From an uncultured Clostridia bacterium (GTDB lineage: Bacteria > Bacillota > Clostridia > Oscillospirales > Ruminococcaceae): 7,284 nt of DNA. The DNA is taken from NCBI GenBank assembly GCA_947631585.1, contig CANRLY010000095.1, forward strand, positions 1 to 7,284. The letters are read 5' to 3'. A program made the translations under genes and the position numbers. How positions within the stretch are numbered: position 1 is the stretch's first letter; each line of letters begins with the position of its first letter. Under the pieces are notes generated by a model. It made no database searches, was not told where the DNA came from, and saw nothing but the letters and a program-made list of their open reading frames with translations. Shown here piece by piece: positions 6,786 through 7,284 of the stretch.

Positions 6786-7284
6786 ATGAAATGCGAAGTA
6801 AGAGGAACGCCTATGCCTGTGGCGATCTGCTACCTTGACGCAGGCGAATCCATCAAGACCGAAAAAGGAGCAATGAGCTGGATGACCCCTAACCTCCAGA
6901 TGCAGACCAGCGGCGGAGGCGTGGGTAAAATGTTCTCCAGAGCGCTTCAGGGTGAGGCAATGTTCCAGAACCTGTACACCTCTGTCGGCGGTCCTGGAAT
7001 GATAGCCATGGCTGCCAGCTTCCCCGGAGACATAATGGTAATAGACGTTGCGCAAAACCCGATAGTCGCCCAGAAAGGCGCATTTCTGGCGTCTGAGGTA
7101 ACAGTTGAGAACCAGCTGTTTTTCCGCAAAAAAGCTTCTGCCGGATTCTTCGGCGGTGAAGGTTTTATCATGCAGAAATTCAGCGGCACTGGCATAGTTA
7201 TACTTGAGATAGACGGCACCGTTATCCCCTACGAACTCGCCGCAGGTCAGTCAATGCTCATAGACACAGGCTGCCTTGCCATGA
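6786..7284 (+). CDS. AIM24 family protein (TIGR00266), 3' end cut by window edge
   Basis: The ATG at 6786 is preceded by AAGGAG with an 8-base spacer. The 166 visible residues begin MKCEVRGTPMPVAICYLDAG and carry family hallmarks: a conserved GAMSWM, the glycine-rich TSGGGVGKMFSRALQGE, FQNLYTS, QKGAFLASE, GFFGGEGFIMQKFSG and YELAAGQSMLIDTG. These proteins form a double-stranded beta-helix-like fold and usually have about 220-260 residues, so roughly the last quarter to third is missing. No signal peptide or membrane segment is seen. The bacterial function is unknown; the name comes from a yeast mitochondrial inner-membrane protein. It follows the SPFH gene on the same strand, just past a terminator, and no convincing promoter is visible in the 41 bases between. 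Confidence 0.92.
   Translation, partial: MKCEVRGTPMPVAICYLDAGESIKTEKGAMSWMTPNLQMQTSGGGVGKMFSRALQGEAMFQNLYTSVGGPGMIAMAASFPGDIMVIDVAQNPIVAQKGAFLASEVTVENQLFFRKKASAGFFGGEGFIMQKFSGTGIVILEIDGTVIPYELAAGQSMLIDTGCLAM

Overview
The window looks like chromosomal core sequence from a Gram-positive Clostridia-type bacterium. The best guess is a Ruminococcus-like member of the Oscillospiraceae. This rests on Firmicutes-style strong Shine-Dalgarno (SD) sequences (GGAGG, AAAGGAG), frequent ATA and AGA/AGG codons at moderate GC, and a recJ-rel gene order typical of Firmicutes. The genus is an inference from style and remembered family resemblance, not from a search. I see no mobile element, tRNA, rRNA, CRISPR array or sign of recent transfer.

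The left two thirds (1-4869) is a minus-strand operon read right to left. It holds recJ (single-strand DNA exonuclease), then a full-length bifunctional (p)ppGpp synthetase/hydrolase (Rel), then a glyoxalase-II-like metallo-beta-lactamase-fold hydrolase cut by the left edge. Gaps are short (about 57 bases each) and no terminator lies between the genes. One good extended -10 promoter (4901-4929) sits just ahead of recJ. The adenine phosphoribosyltransferase gene (apt) that often lies between recJ and rel in Firmicutes is absent.

The 317-base divergent intergenic region (4870-5186) holds the recJ promoter, one strong and one weaker candidate promoter facing right, several inverted repeats, and a leader hairpin just ahead of the first rightward gene.

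The right third (5187-7284) is on the plus strand. It encodes a short NfeD-family membrane protein, a stomatin/prohibitin (SPFH, Band 7) membrane protein, a rho-independent terminator, and the start of an AIM24 (TIGR00266) family gene cut by the right edge. NfeD and SPFH proteins are a well-known partner pair in membrane microdomain organisation. AIM24 as the next gene invites a membrane-related guess, but its bacterial role is not established.

Nothing here amounts to a clearly new system. The most interesting points are the translation-start region of rel, the possible alternative pairing in the nfeD leader, and the SPFH-terminator-AIM24 junction, which leaves almost no room for a separate promoter.
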